Positions 46,761-59,900 of a DNA stretch of 64,000 nucleotides are shown here, in pieces. The notes under the pieces are model-generated. The model saw nothing but the letters and a program-made list of their open reading frames with translations. It was not told the DNA's origin and ran no database searches. The stretch is from Litoditis marina (taxonomy: Eukaryota > Nematoda > Chromadorea > Rhabditida > Rhabditidae). The DNA lies in the NCBI GenBank assembly GCA_964036275.1, contig CAXIWQ010000309.1, positions 1 through 64,000 on the forward strand. The letters run 5' to 3'. Each line of letters starts with the position of its first letter. The stretch's first letter is position 1. Position numbers and translations under genes: made by a program.

Positions 46761-49700
46761 AAACTGGACAATCTGTCCACTTTTTGTCCTCAAGGATATT
46801 GAAAAACTTTCCTCGGGACAAAAATTGGACAACCTGTTTACTTTTTGTCTTCAGGAAACCAACTGGACTGGACAATCTGTCCACCTTTCGTCCTCAAGGA
46901 TGTTGAAAACATTACCTCGGGACAAAAATTGGACAATCTGTTCACTTTTTGTCCTCAAGGATGTTGAAAACATTACCTTGGGACAAAAATTGGACAATCT
47001 GTCCACTTTGTGTCTTCAGGAAACCAACTGGACAATCTCTCCACCTTTTGTCCTCAAGGACGTTGAAAACATTACCTCGGGACAAAAATTGGACAATCTG
47101 TCCACTTTTTGTCCTCAAGGATGTTGAAAACATTTCCTCGATACAAAAATTGGACGACCTGTTTCCTTTTTGTCTTCAGGAAACCAACTGGACAATCTGT
47201 CCACCTTTTGTCCTCAAGGATCTCGGAAAATATTCTTCAGGACAAAAATTGGACAACCTGTTAACTTTTTGTCTTCAGGAAACAAACTGGACAATCTGTC
47301 CACATTTTGTCCTCAAGGATGTTGAAAACATTACCTCGGGACAAAAATTGGACAATCTGTCCACTTTTTGTCCCCAAGGATGTTGAAAACATTTTCTCTG
47401 GCCAAACTTGAACAACCTGGTTACTTTTTGTCTTCAGGGAACCAACTGGACAATCTGTCCCCATTTTGTCCTCAAGGATGTTGAAAACATTACCTTGGGA
47501 CAAAAATTGGACAATCTGTCCACTTTCTGTCCCAAGGATGTTGAAAACATTTCCTCGGGACAAAACTTGGACAACCTGTTTACTTTTTGTCTTCAGGAAA
47601 CAAACTGGACAATCTGTCCACTTTTTGTTCTCAAGGATGTTGAGAACATTTCCTCGGGACAAAACTTGGACAACCTGTTCACTTTTTGTCTTTAGGAAAC
47701 AAACTGGACAATCTGTCCACCTTTTGTCCTCAAGGATCTCGGAAAATATTCCTCAGGACAAAAATTGGACAACCTGTTAACTTTTTGTCTTCAGGAAACA
47801 AACTGGACAATCTGTCCACATTTTGTCCTCAAGGATGTTGAAAACATTACCTCGGGACAAAAATTGGACAATCTGTCCACTTTTTGTCCCCAAGGATGTT
47901 GAAAACATTTTCTCTGGCCAAACTTGAACAACCTGGTTACTTTTTGTCTTCGGGGAACCAACTGGACAATCTGTCCACCTTTTGTCCTCAAGGATGTTGA
48001 AAACATTACTTCGGGACAAAAATTGGACAATCTGTCCACTTTTTGTCCTCAAGGATGTTGAAAACATTACTTCGGGACAAAAATTGGACAATCTGTCCAC
48101 TTTTTGTCCCCAAGGATGTTGAAAACATTTTCTCTGGCCAAACTTGAACAACCTGGTTACTTTTTGTCTTCAGGGAACCAACTGGACAATCTGTCCACAT
48201 TTCGTCCTCAAGGATGTTGAAAACATTACCTTGGGACAAAAATTGGACAATCTGTCCACTTTCTGTCCCCAAAAATGTTGAAAACATTTCCTCGGGACAA
48301 AACTTGGACAACCTGTTTACTTTTTGTCTTCAGGAAACAAACTGGACAATCTGTCCATCTTCTGTCCTCAAGGATGTTGAAAACATTACCTCGGGACAAA
48401 AATTGGACAATCTGTCCACCTTTTGTCCTCAAGGATCTCGGAAAATATTCCTCAGGACAAAATTAGACAACCTGTTAACTTTTTGTCTTCAGGAAACAAA
48501 CTGGACAATCTGTCCACATTTTGTCCTCAAGGATGTTGAAAACATTACCTCGGGACAAAAATTGGACAATCTGTCCACTTTTTGTCCCCAAGATGTTGAA
48601 AACATTTTCTCTGGCCAAACTTGAACAACCTGGTTACTTTTTGTCTTCAGGGAACCAACTGGACAATCTGTCCACATTTTGTCCTCAAGGATGTTGAAAA
48701 CATTACCTTGGGACAAAATTGGACAATCTGTCCACTTTCTGTCCCCAAGGATGTTGAAAACATTTCCTCGGGACAAAACTTGGACAACCTGTTTACTTTT
48801 TGTCTTCAGGAAACAAACTGGACAATCTGTCCACTTTTTGTCCTCAAGGATGTTGAGAACATTTCCTCGGGACAAAACTTGGACAACCTGTTTACTTTTT
48901 GTCTTCAGGAAACAAACTGGACAATCTGTCCACCTTTTGTCCTCAAGGATCTCGGAAAATATTCCTCAGGACAAAAATTGGACAACCTGTTAACTTTTTG
49001 TCTTCAGGAAACAAACTGGACAATCTGTCCACATTTTGTCCTCAAGGATGTTGAAAACATTTTCTCTGGCCAAACTTGAACAACCTGGTTACTTTTTGTC
49101 TTCGGGGAACCAACTGGACAATCTGTCCACCTTTTGTCCTCAAGGATGTTGAAAACATTACTTCGGGACAAAAATTGGACAATCTGTCCACTTTTTGTCC
49201 TCAAGGATGTTGAAAACATTACTTCGGGACAAAAATTGGACAATCTGTCCACTTTTTGTCCCCAAGGATGTTGAAAACATTTTCTCTGGCCAAACTTGAA
49301 CAACCTGGTTACTTTTTGTCTTCAGGGAACCAACTGGACAATCTGTCCACATTTCGTCCTCAAGGATGTTGAAAACATTACCTTGGGACAAAAATTGGAC
49401 AATCTGTCCACTTTCTGTCCCCAAAAATGTTGAAAACATTTCCTCGGACAAAACTTGGACAACCTGTTTACTTTTTGTCTTCAGGAAACAAACTGGACAA
49501 TCTGTCCATCTTCTGTCCTCAAGGATGTTGAAAACATTACCTCGGGACAAAAATTGGACAATCTGTCCACCTTTTGTCCTCAAGGATCTCGGAAAATATT
49601 CCTCAGGACAAAAATTAGACAACCTGTTAACTTTTTGTCTTCAGGAAACAAACTGGACAATCTGTCCACATTTTGTCCTCAAGGATGTTGAAAACATTAC

Positions 49701-49897
49701 CTCGGGACAAAAATTGGACAATCTGTCCACTTTTTGTCCCCAAGGATGTTGAAAACATTTTCTCTGGCCAAACTTGAACAACCTGGTTACTTTTTGTCTT
49801 CAGGGAACCAACTGGACAATCTGTCCACATTTTGTCCTCAAGGATGTTGAAAACATTACCTTGGGACAAAAATTGGACAATCTGTCCACTTTCTGTC
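46761..49897 (-). repeat. Satellite B array (block 6) with 1152-bp higher-order repeat
   Basis: Minus-orientation satellite B. Rare variants recur 1152 bp apart, such as the CCCCAAAAATGTTG word (about 48267 and 49419), so two higher-order copies occupy roughly 47.5-49.8 kb. Variant modules with TTCTCTGGCCAAACTTG and GATCTCGGAAAATATTC alternate with standard ones. It ends at the sequence gap. Confidence 0.93.
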
Positions 49898-50097
49898 NNN
49901 NNNNNNNNNNNNNNNNNNNNNNNNNNNNNNNNNNNNNNNNNNNNNNNNNNNNNNNNNNNNNNNNNNNNNNNNNNNNNNNNNNNNNNNNNNNNNNNNNNNN
50001 NNNNNNNNNNNNNNNNNNNNNNNNNNNNNNNNNNNNNNNNNNNNNNNNNNNNNNNNNNNNNNNNNNNNNNNNNNNNNNNNNNNNNNNNNNNNNNNNN
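49898..50097. other. Assembly gap, 200 N
   Basis: Exactly 200 unknown bases within satellite B, a conventional placeholder length. True distance and even orientation of the right-hand sequence are uncertain. Confidence 0.99.
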
Positions 50098-50213
50098 TGT
50101 CCACTTTTTGTCCTCAAGGATATTGAAAAACTTTCCTCGGGACAAAAATTGGACAACCTGTTTACTTTTTGTCTTCAGGAAACAAACTGGACAATCTGTC
50201 CACTTTTTGTCCT
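50098..50213 (-). repeat. Satellite B, remnant after the gap
   Basis: Just over one minus-orientation unit, ending at TTTTTGTCC, where unique sequence TTATCAAGACC begins. Confidence 0.9.
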
Positions 50214-51234
50214 TATCAAGACCCTGAACTCACCTGCTACAGGAACTTGATTAGAGAGAGTTACTCTAGAAACACCAGTTGAGATTAGATATTCATTACA
50301 TGAGACATTATATAACATTATTAACATGTGAACGATGAGGAGAGAAACTACACTAACTAAGACTAGGAAACTACATTAGATAGATAACTACATTAGATAG
50401 ATGTTAGATAGAGGAAATATAAAGACGGCCGTCCATGGTCCGTGCAGGTGGGTCGACTCTCGGTTCCGCCTCCGGCTATCGCTAGTGGTCTGCGTATCTT
50501 CTCTCTCGGCTATTTGTCTGCGTTTCTTCTCTCTCGTCTGAGCTGCGATGGTCCCTCTACTATGTATTGGATATCGGGCGCGGGGACTATGTTGATCAGA
50601 GGGGTAGGCAATATATCTCCCCTAGTCGGATTATGATGGATCCAGTTAACTTGAGGAACTTACATAAGTATTGATTGTATGAAGTGTAAGTGACTCAATC
50701 GGATATGACATCCCCATTCCTACAGTAAGCTCGTCCTCGAGCGAGAATCGAGTTTTTAGAACAAAAACCACCCTTCTTTGAACCTGTACGATAGCGACTC
50801 GAAGTCTCTCTATCTGAGGCAAAGGAAGACATAAATAAAACCTTGGCTCGTTTTGTTGCTGTAGAATGTTGGGATTACGGTCAAATCGGACTTACTGTGA
50901 GAAAATAGTTTCAACAATTATATTATTGTCTCGGAACAGAAATTGAAATGAGTTAAACATATCGGGATTTGATTTGCTCAATATGTCTATGTCGATATAT
51001 GTGAAATAATAGGATAGAACATGAATATAAATATTATATAAACAATCATAATGTTTAAAGATCAGTTATACATGTTACTTAACAATTATCATCATAATGC
51101 AATGGGCAATGTTTAAAGATTACAGGTTTGAAAATGTAAAGCTTATTTGATTCTTATTTGATGATCGTTATATGGAACACGGAGAGAAAAAAAAATAATT
51201 CAAACTTTACCTTTTTTCTTATTGACCTTTGGTT
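50214..51234. other. Sequence 3' of gypsy pol, possible LTR remnant
   Basis: About 1 kb between the pol gene (minus strand) and satellite B. It contains GACATCCCCATTCCTACAG near 50707 and CCTCGAGCGAGAATCGAG, plus an imperfect ACTACATTAGATAGAT repeat near 50370-50400. By position it should hold the 3' region and LTR of the element, but no second LTR exists for comparison and no polypurine tract is evident. Confidence 0.35.
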
Positions 51235-51330
51235 TTACAGGCTGGGCTTTCTCTTCCTACCTGGTTTCTTGACTGGTAATGATGTTTTAGTCAATATTGG
51301 CAAGCTTGGCTCGTTTTCTTCGCCACTACT

Positions 51331-52323
51331 TTAACTTTCTTCTAAATTATGATCTCCTGATAACATTATAGCTTGGTCAGATGTTTGTTGTTCAATTTCT
51401 GGGAAGTACTTTTTCAGTCGGTTTATGTGAACTACTCGTTCCTTTTTTGGATTCGACACTAACTGAATACTCACATTAGGTCTCACAATTTTTGTAACTA
51501 TGAATGGGCCTAACCATTTTAGACTTAATTTAGGCAAATTAGCTTCAATTCGTAACATTACCTGTTGACCTATCTCTAGGTTCTTGAAACTTACTTTGTT
51601 TTCCTTGTCGTATATTGTTTTTTGTAGGACAGTACTGGCGTCAATCAATTCTTTCGCAGCTTCTTTTGCTTTTTGAAGTGCTTCTAACAAATTAGTTTTG
51701 AAATTTACATCATAAAACGATTGGTGTGGAATATTATGAATGATATGAGCAAAAGTTTGTGGTTCTCGACCATGTGCTAAGAAAAATGGTATCGTATTCG
51801 TTGTGGTTTGAACACTGGTATTGTATGCAAAAACGACCAATTGAACGAAATTCGACCACTCTTCCTTAGTGCTGTGTACAAATGCTGTCAAAGAATCAGT
51901 TATTACCTTTACAATCCGTTCCGCTTGTCCATTGGCTTTATGATTATAGGCTGTTGTTGGTGTGTGTTGAACTCCCACGATGTTGCAGATTTCTTGGAAC
52001 AGTTCACTGCAGTAGTTGGTGCCTCTGTCACTTACCAATTGTTTAACTACTCCGTGTTTGCAAAACACGTCATTCAACAATGCTTTTGCAACTGTTTCGG
52101 TTTTTTGATCTGGTAATGGTGTGCATATGACATATTTTGTAAACGAACAGACAGTTATAGAAATGAACTTGTTTCCATTTATACACATTTGAAATGGTCC
52201 AATTATGTCTGTGTGAACTCGTTCAAAAGGATATTTTGGAGTAGGAAAAGTTCCTAATGGTTCTGCGAACGTATGGTTCCATGTCTTTTTGATCATTTGA
52301 CATGTATGGCAAGTTTTAAGTAC
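51331..52323 (-). pseudogene. Ty3/gypsy integrase (catalytic core and C-terminal domain)
   Basis: Minus-strand frame of 321 codons from an internal Met, preceded in frame by a CHTC pair (the end of the zinc-binding domain) just after a TAA at 52324-52326. The integrase core shows the D,D-35-E triad: D30 in HTDIIGPF, D90 in VSDRGTNY and E126 in NGQAER. The C-terminal part has the GPY/F-like module at 256-266 (KLSLKWLGPF) and ends VVHINRLKKYFPEIEQQ. The enzyme would insert element DNA into the host genome. After the TAA at 51331, the same frame reads on for 31 codons into a basic tail (KKPGRKRKPSL) to 51235, so the stop may be original or acquired. The core is intact but the pol frame as a whole is broken, so the copy is dead. 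Confidence 0.88.
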
Positions 52324-52560
52324 TTAAGTTACAGTTTCCTTGATATTTGGCCAATGATAATTGTTTTTGACTGTCCTGGCAGTTTTTAAAATTCCTAAAT
52401 GAGCACCTTCTAGAGGGTTAGAATGAAAATAGTTGATGATTTGTTTTTGTTGTTCTGTGCTTGTAATAATCATTGTTCTCTTACCATGAATCTTTAAATA
52501 AATTACTCCATCATGAAGACAGTAATGTTTATAAAATTCTGGTACAGTTTTTTTTTTCAC
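52324..52560 (-). pseudogene. Ty3/gypsy RNase H-integrase linker and H2C2 zinc-binding domain
   Basis: A 78-codon frame in phase with the integrase core, separated from it by one TAA. It reads YCLHDGVIYLKIHGK then HLGILKTARTVKNNYHWPNI, matching the N-terminal His-His part of the HHCC integrase zinc finger; the two Cys lie just past the stop (CHTC). It is out of frame with the RNase H segment upstream. The switch falls in a run of ten T (plus strand, 52548-52557), so a one-base slip there is the likely cause. Confidence 0.82.
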
Positions 52561-53197
52561 ACTCGCTATTTTCTTTAGTGAGATAGTCTATAATATGTTT
52601 GTAGTCCGATTTGTATTGTTCCCTACGAATATCTTCTAGTTTTGGTAGTTGTGGCCAATCAGTGACAGCTGTAATCGAGGCTACAGTAGGATATCTACTC
52701 AGAAAATCACACAAAGTGTTGTGGCGGCCTTCCCTATACTTAATGGTTATATCAAAAGACATAATTGCGCATTGGAATTTTGCCAATCGTCCAGTTAAAT
52801 CTGTTCTATGTAGTAAAGCTTTCAAAGGTGCATGGTCCGTCACTACTGTTACTTTTGCCTGTGCAACATAGGGATAAAAATATTTCAATCCGTATGCTAT
52901 TCCTAAAGCTTCCAGTTCTATAATAGGATAGTTCTTTTCATATTTTGTTAAAGGCCGGCTACAGTAAGCTATAGGATGAACTTTTCCTGTTTCGGGATTT
53001 TCTTGCAAAAGGCATACTCCTATTCCTAACAAGGACGCATCTGTATGAATTTCGTATGGTTGTCCTATTCTAGGCGATGCTAAAATTGGAGCTGTGCATA
53101 GTTTTTCTTTAAGTTCTTGAAAAGCGTTCTCTTGATCTCTTTCCCAACAAAATTTAGCTTCTTTAAGCAACAACTTGTTCAGTGGTTGGGCTATCAA
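52551..53197 (-). pseudogene. Ty3/gypsy reverse transcriptase C-terminus and RNase H, 5' truncated
   Basis: Connection segment (NKLLLKEAKFCWERDQENAF) followed by RNase H with its acidic residues visible: D in HTDAS, E in IELEAL, D in VTDHAPL and D in LCDFLSR (the usual Ala before this Asp is Cys here). RNase H would remove the RNA template during reverse transcription. The fingers and palm, including the YxDD motif, are absent: at 53197 the gene is cut and replaced by satellite A, which adds a run of satellite codons in frame. gag, protease and the 5' LTR are not in the window. Confidence 0.88.
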
Positions 53198-53942
53198 CGA
53201 ATTACTGTAGTGAACTGATGCTCTGGAACCTTCTCTAACAATATTTTTATTTAGTTTTCTGTATGTGTGGTGTTGAGAATATAGAGGTGTCTTGAGGTTT
53301 CTGCGGATTTCGGATGCGATACGTCGATCAGTACACGCACGTAAGGGTGAAATAGAGTTGTCCAAACATGAACGAATTACTGTAGTGAACTGATGCTCTG
53401 GAACCTTCTCTAACAATACTTTTATTCAGTTTTCTGTATGTGTGGTGTTGAGAATATAGAGATGTCTTGAGGTTTCTGCGGATTTCGGATGCGATACGTC
53501 GATCAGTAGACGCACGTGAGGGTGAAATAGAATTGTCTAAACATGAACGAATTACTGTAGTGAACTGATGCTCTGGAACCTTCTCTAACAATACTTTCAT
53601 TCAGTTTTCTGTATTTGTGGTAATGAGAAGATAAAGATGTCGTGAGGTTTCTGCGGATTTCGGTCGCGATACGTCGGTCAGTACACGCACGTGAGGGTGA
53701 AATAGAGTTGTCTAAACATAAACGAATTACTGTAGTGAACTGATGCTCTGGAACCTTCTCTAACAATACTTTTATTCAGTTTGCTGTATTTGTGGTGTTG
53801 AGAATATAAAGATGTCTTGAGGTTTCTGCGGATTTCGGATGCGATTCGTCGGTCAGTACACGCACGCGAGGGTGAAATAGAGTTTTCTAAACATGAACGA
53901 ATTACTGTAGTGAACTGATGCTCTGGAACCTTCTCTAACAAT
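53198..53942 (-). repeat. Satellite A (block 4)
   Basis: About 4.3 minus-orientation monomers between the broken pol and satellite B. They correspond to 1-175 and 526-1031 of this window; two monomers present at 176-525 are missing here. Confidence 0.95.
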
Positions 53943-56900
53943 ACTACAGATTGTCCAATTTTTGTCCCGAGGTAATGTTTTCAACATCCTTGAGGACAAA
54001 AGGTGGACAGATTGTCCAGTCCAGTTGGTTTCCTGAAGACAAAAAGTAAACAGGTTGTCCAATTTTTGTCCCGAGGAAAGTTTTTCAATATCCTTGAGGA
54101 CAAAAAGTGGACAGATTGTCCAGTTTGGCCGAGTGGTCAAGTGGTTAGCGTTCGGCTGTCGCTCCACAGACCTGGGTTCGATCCCCGTTCGCCGCGGTAT
54201 CTGTCTGGCGGACCGCATGAGCTGGTTACAAAGCTCACCCATGCCTATCTCCACCCCTCTACGGACAGTCCTTCTACGGTTGATATATGATTTGTGTGTG
54301 ATTATGTAATTTTCTCAATAAATCACACGGCTGAAATAGTTGCCGTAAACGATTATTATTATATTGTTTCCTGAAGACAAAAAGTAAACAGGTTGTCCAA
54401 TTTTTGTCCCGAGGAAATGTTTTCAACATCCTTGAGGACAAAAGGTGGACAGATTGTCCAGTTGGTTTCCTGAAGACAAAAATTAAACAAGTTGTCCAAT
54501 TTTTGTCCCGAGGAAATGTTTTCAACATCCTTGAGGACAAAAAGTGGACAGATTGTCCAGTTTGTTTCCTGAAGACAAAAAGTAAACAGGTTGTCCAATT
54601 TTTGTCCCGAGGTAATGTTTTCAACATCCTTGAGGACAAAAAGATGGACAAATTGTCCAGTTGGTTTCCTGAAGACAAAAAGTAAACAGGTTGTCCAATT
54701 TTTGTCCCGAAGAAATGTTTTCAATATCTTTGAGGACAAAAAGTAAACAGGTTGTCCAATTTTTGTCCCGAGGTAATGTTTTCAACATCCTTGAGGACAA
54801 AAAGATGGACAGATTGTCCAGTTGGTTTCCTGAAGACAAAAAGTAAACAGGTTGTCCAATTTTTGTCCCGAAGAAATGTTTTCAATATCCTTGAGGACAA
54901 AAGGTGGACAGTATGTCCAATTTTTGTCCCGAGGTAATGTTTTCAACATCCTTGAGGACAAAAGATGGACAGATTGTCCAGTTGGTTTCCTGAAGACAAA
55001 AAGTAAACAGGTTGTCCAATTTTTGTCCCGAATAAATGTTTTCAACATCCTTGTGGACAGAAAGTGGACAGATTGTCCAATTTTTGTCCCAAGGTAATGT
55101 TTTCAACATCCTTGAGGACAAAAGGTGGACAGATTGTCCAGTTGGTTTCCTGAAGACAAAAAGTAAACAGGTTGTCCAATTTTTGTCCCGAAGAAATGTT
55201 TTCAACATCCTTGGGGACAGAAAGTGGACAGATTGTCCAATTTTTGTCCCAATGTAATGTTTTCAACATCCTTGAGGACAAAAGGTGGACAGATTGTCCA
55301 GTTGGTTTCCTGAAGACAAAAAGTAAACAGGTTGTCCAATTTTTGTCCCGAGGAAATGTTTTCAACATCCTTGAGGACAAAAAGTGGACAGACTGTCCAG
55401 TTTGTTTCCTGAAGACAAAAAGTAAACAGGTTGTCCAATTTTTGTCCCGAGGTAATGTTTTCAACATCCTTGAGGACAAAAAGATGGACAAATTGTCCAG
55501 TTGGTTTCCTGAAGACAAAAAGTAAACAGGTTGTCCAATTTTTGTCCCGAAGAAATGTTTTCAATATCTTTGAGGACAAAAAGTAAACAGGTTGTCCAAT
55601 TTTTGTCCCGAGGTAATGTTTTCAACATCCTTGAGGACAAAAAGATGGACAGATTGTCCAGTTGGTTTCCTGAAGACAAAAAGTAAACAGGTTGTCCAAT
55701 TTTTGTCCCGAAGAAATGTTTTCAATATCCTTGAGGACAAAAGGTGGACAGTATGTCCAATTTTTGTCCCGAGGTAATGTTTTCAACATCCTTGAGGACA
55801 AAAGATGGACAGATTGTCCAGTTGGTTTCCTGAAGACAAAAAGTAAACAGGTTGTCCAATTTTTGTCCCGAATAAATGTTTTCAACATCCTTGTGGACAG
55901 AAAGTGGACAGATTGTCCAATTTTTGTCCCAAGGTAATGTTTTCAACATCCTTGAGGACAAAAGGTGGACAGATTGTCCAGTTGGTTTCCTGAAGACAAA
56001 AAGTAAACAGGTTGTCCAATTTTTGTCCCGAAGAAATGTTTTCAACATCCTTGGGGACAGAAAGTGGACAGATTGTCCAATTTTTGTCCCAAGGTAATGT
56101 TTTCAACATCCTTGAGGACAAAAGGTGGACAGATTGTCCAGTTGGTTTCCTGAAGACAAAAAGTAAACAGGTTGTCCAATTTTTGTCCCGAGGAAATGTT
56201 TTCAACATCCTTGAGGACAAAAAGTGGACAGATTGTCCAATTTTTGTCCCGAGGTAATGTTTTCAACATCCTTGAGGACAAAAGATGGACAGATTGTCCA
56301 GTTGGTTTCCTGAAGACAAAAAGTAAACAGGTTGTCCAATTTTTGTCCCGAAGAAATGTTTTCAACATCCTTGGGGACAGAAAGTGGACAGATTGTCCAA
56401 TTTTTGTCCCAAGGTAATGTTTTCAACATCCTTGAGGACAAAAGGTGGACAGATTGCCCAGTTGGTTTCCTGAAGACAAAAAGGAAAAAGGTCGTCCAAT
56501 TTTTGTCCCGAGGAAATGTTTTCAACATCCTTGAGGACAAAAAGTGGACAGATTGTCCAATTTTTGTCCCGAGGTAATGTTTTCAACATCCTTGAGGACA
56601 AAAGGTAGACAGATTGTCCAGTTGGTTCCCTGAAGACAAAAAGTTACCAGGTTGTTCAAGTTTGGCCAGAGAAAATGTTTTCAACATCCTTGGGGACAAA
56701 AAGTGGACAGATTGTCCAATTTTTGTCCCGAGGTAATGTTTTCAACATCCTTGAGGACAAAATGTGGACAGATTGTCCAGTTTGTTTCCTGAAGACAAAA
56801 AGTTAACAGGTTGTCCAATTTTTGTCCTGAGGAATATTTTCCGAGATCCTTGAGGACAAAAGGTGGACAGATTGTCCAGTTTGTTTCCTGAAGACAAAAA

Positions 56901-59900
56901 GTAAACAGGTTGTCCAAGTTTTGTCCCGAGGAAATGTTCTCAACATCCTTGAGGACAAAAAGTGGACAGATTGTCCAGTTTGTTTCCTGAAGACAAAAAG
57001 TAAACAGGTTGTCCAAGTTTTGTCCCGAGGAAATGTTTTCAACATCCTTGGAGACAGAAAGTGGACAGATTGTCCAATTTTTGTCCCAAGGTAATGTTTT
57101 CAACATCCTTGAGGACAAAATGTGGACAGATTGTCCAGTTGGTTCCCTGAAGACAAAAAGTAACCAGGTTGTTCAAGTTTGGCCAGAGAAAATGTTTTCA
57201 ACATCCTTGGGGACAAAAAGTGGACAGATTGTCCAATTTTTGTCCCGAGGTAATGTTTTCAACATCCTTGAGGACAAAATGTGGACAGATTGTCCAGTTT
57301 GTTTCCTGAAGACAAAAAGTTAACAGGTTGTCTAATTTTTGTCCTGAGGAATATTTTCCGAGATCCTTGAGGACAAAAGGTGGACAGATTGTCCAATTTT
57401 TGTCCCGAGGTAATGTTTTCAACATCCTTGAGGACAAAAGATGGACAGATGGTCCAGTTGGTTTCCTGAAGACAAAAAGGAAAAAGGTCGTCCAATTTTT
57501 GTCCCGAGGAAATGTTTTCAACATCCTTGAGGACAAAAAGTGGACAGATTGTCCAATTTTTGTCCCGAGGTAATGTTTTCAACATCCTTGAGGACAAAAG
57601 GTGGACAGATTGTCCAGTTGGTTCCCTGAAGACAAAAAGTAACCAGGTTGTTCAAGTTTGGCCAGAGAAAATGTTTTCAACATCCTTGGGGACAAAAAGT
57701 GGACAGATTGTCCAATTTTTGTCTTGAGGTAATGTTTTCAACATCCTTGAGGACAAAATGTGGACAGATTGTCCAGTTTGTTTCCTGAAGACAAAAAGTT
57801 AACAGGTTGTCCAATTTTTGTCCTGAGGAATATTTTCCGAGATCCTTGAGGACAAAAGGTGGACAGATTGTCCAGTTTGTTTCCTGAAGACAAAAAGTAA
57901 ACAGGTTGTCCAAGTTTTGTCCCGAGGAAATGTTCTCAACATCCTTGAGGACAAAAAGTGGACAGATTGTCCAGTTTGTTTCCTGAAGACAAAAAGTAAA
58001 CAGGTTGTCCAAGTTTTGTCCCGAGGAAATGTTTTCAACATCCTTGGGGACAGAAAGTGGACAGATTGTCCAATTTTTGTCCCAAGGTAATGTTTTCAAC
58101 ATCCTTGAGGACAAAATGTGGACAGATTGTCCAGTTGGTTCCCTGAAGACAAAAAGTAACCAGGTTGTTCAAGTTTGGCCAGAGAAAATGTTTTCAACAT
58201 CCTTGGGGACAAAAAGTGGACAGATTGTCCAATTTTTGTCCCGAGGTAATGTTTTCAACATCCTTGAGGACAAAATGTGGACAGATTGTCCAGTTTGTTT
58301 CCTGAAGACAAAAAGTTAACAGGTTGTCTAATTTTTGTCCTGAGGAATATTTTCCGAGATCCTTGAGGACAAAAGGTGGACAGATTGTCCAATTTTTGTC
58401 CCGAGGTAATGTTTTCAACATCCTTGAGGACAAAAGATGGACAGATTGTCCAGTTGGTTTCCTGAAGACAAAAAGGAAAAAGGTCGTCCAATTTTTGTCC
58501 CGAGGAAATGTTTTCAACATCCTTGAGGACAAAAAGTGGACAGATTGTCCAATTTTTGTCCCGAAGTAATGTTTTCAACATCCTTGAGGACAAAAGGTGG
58601 ACAGATTGTCCAGTTGGTTCCCTGAAGACAAAAAGTAACCAGGTTGTTCAAGTTTGGCCAGAGAAAATGTTTTCAACATCCTTGGGGACAAAAAGTGGAC
58701 AGATTGTCCAATTTTTGTCCCGAGGTAATGTTTTCAACATCCTTGAGGACAAAATGTGGACAGATTGTCCAGTTTGTTTCCTGAAGACAAAAAGTTAACA
58801 GGTTGTCCAATTTTTGTCCTGAGGAATATTTTCCGAGATCCTTGAGGACAAAAGGTGGACAGATTGTCCAGTTTGTTTCCTGAAAACAAAAAGTGAACAG
58901 GTTGTCCAAGTTTTGTCCCGAGGAAATGTTCTCAACATCCTTGAGGACAAAAAGTGGACAGATTGTCCAGTTTGTTTCCTGAAGACAAAAAGTAAACAGG
59001 TTGTCCAAGTTTTGTCCCGAGGAAATGTTTTCAACATCCTTGGGGACAGAAAGTGGACAGATTGTCCAATTTTTGTCCCAAGGTAATGTTTTCAACATCC
59101 TTGAGGACAAAATGTGGACAGATTGTCCAGTTGGTTCCCTGAAGACAAAAAGTAACCAGGTTGTTCAAGTTTGGCCAGAGAAAATGTTTTCAACATCCTT
59201 GGGGACAAAAAGTGGACAGATTGTCCAATTTTTGTCCCGAGGTAATGTTTTCAACATCCTTGAGGACAAAATGTGGACAGATTGTCCAGTTTGTTTCCTG
59301 AAGACAAAAAGTTAACAGGTTGTCTAATTTTTGTCCTGAGGAATATTTTCCGAGATCCTTGAGGACAAAAGGTGGACAGATTGTCCAATTTTTGTCCCGA
59401 GGTAATGTTTTCAACATCCTTGAGGACAAAAGATGGACAGATGGTCCAGTTGGTTTCCTGAAGACAAAAAGGAAAAAGGTCGTCCAATTTTTGTCCCGAG
59501 GAAATGTTTTCAACATCCTTGAGGACAAAAAGTGGACAGATTGTCCAATTTTTGTCCCGAGGTAATGTTTTCAACATCCTTGAGGACAAAAGGTGGACAG
59601 ATTGTCCAGTTGGTTCCCTGAAGACAAAAAGTAACCAGGTTGTTCAAGTTTGGCCAGAGAAAATGTTTTCAACATCCTTGGGGACAAAAAGTGGACAGAT
59701 TGTCCAATTTTTGTCTTGAGGTAATGTTTTCAACATCCTTGAGGACAAAATGTGGACAGATTGTCCAGTTTGTTTCCTGAAGACAAAAAGTTAACAGGTT
59801 GTCCAATTTTTGTCCTGAGGAATATTTTCCGAGATCCTTGAGGACAAAAGGTGGACAGATTGTCCAGTTTGTTTCCTGAAGACAAAAAGTAAACAGGTTG

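Noticed and set aside
50214..51234. Definite gypsy 3' LTR
   Set aside because: No second copy in the window to define ends, no polypurine tract seen; kept only as a possibility.
51808..52116. 102-codon plus-strand frame within the integrase region
   Set aside because: Antisense shadow of the integrase core, which has the conserved catalytic residues on the minus strand.
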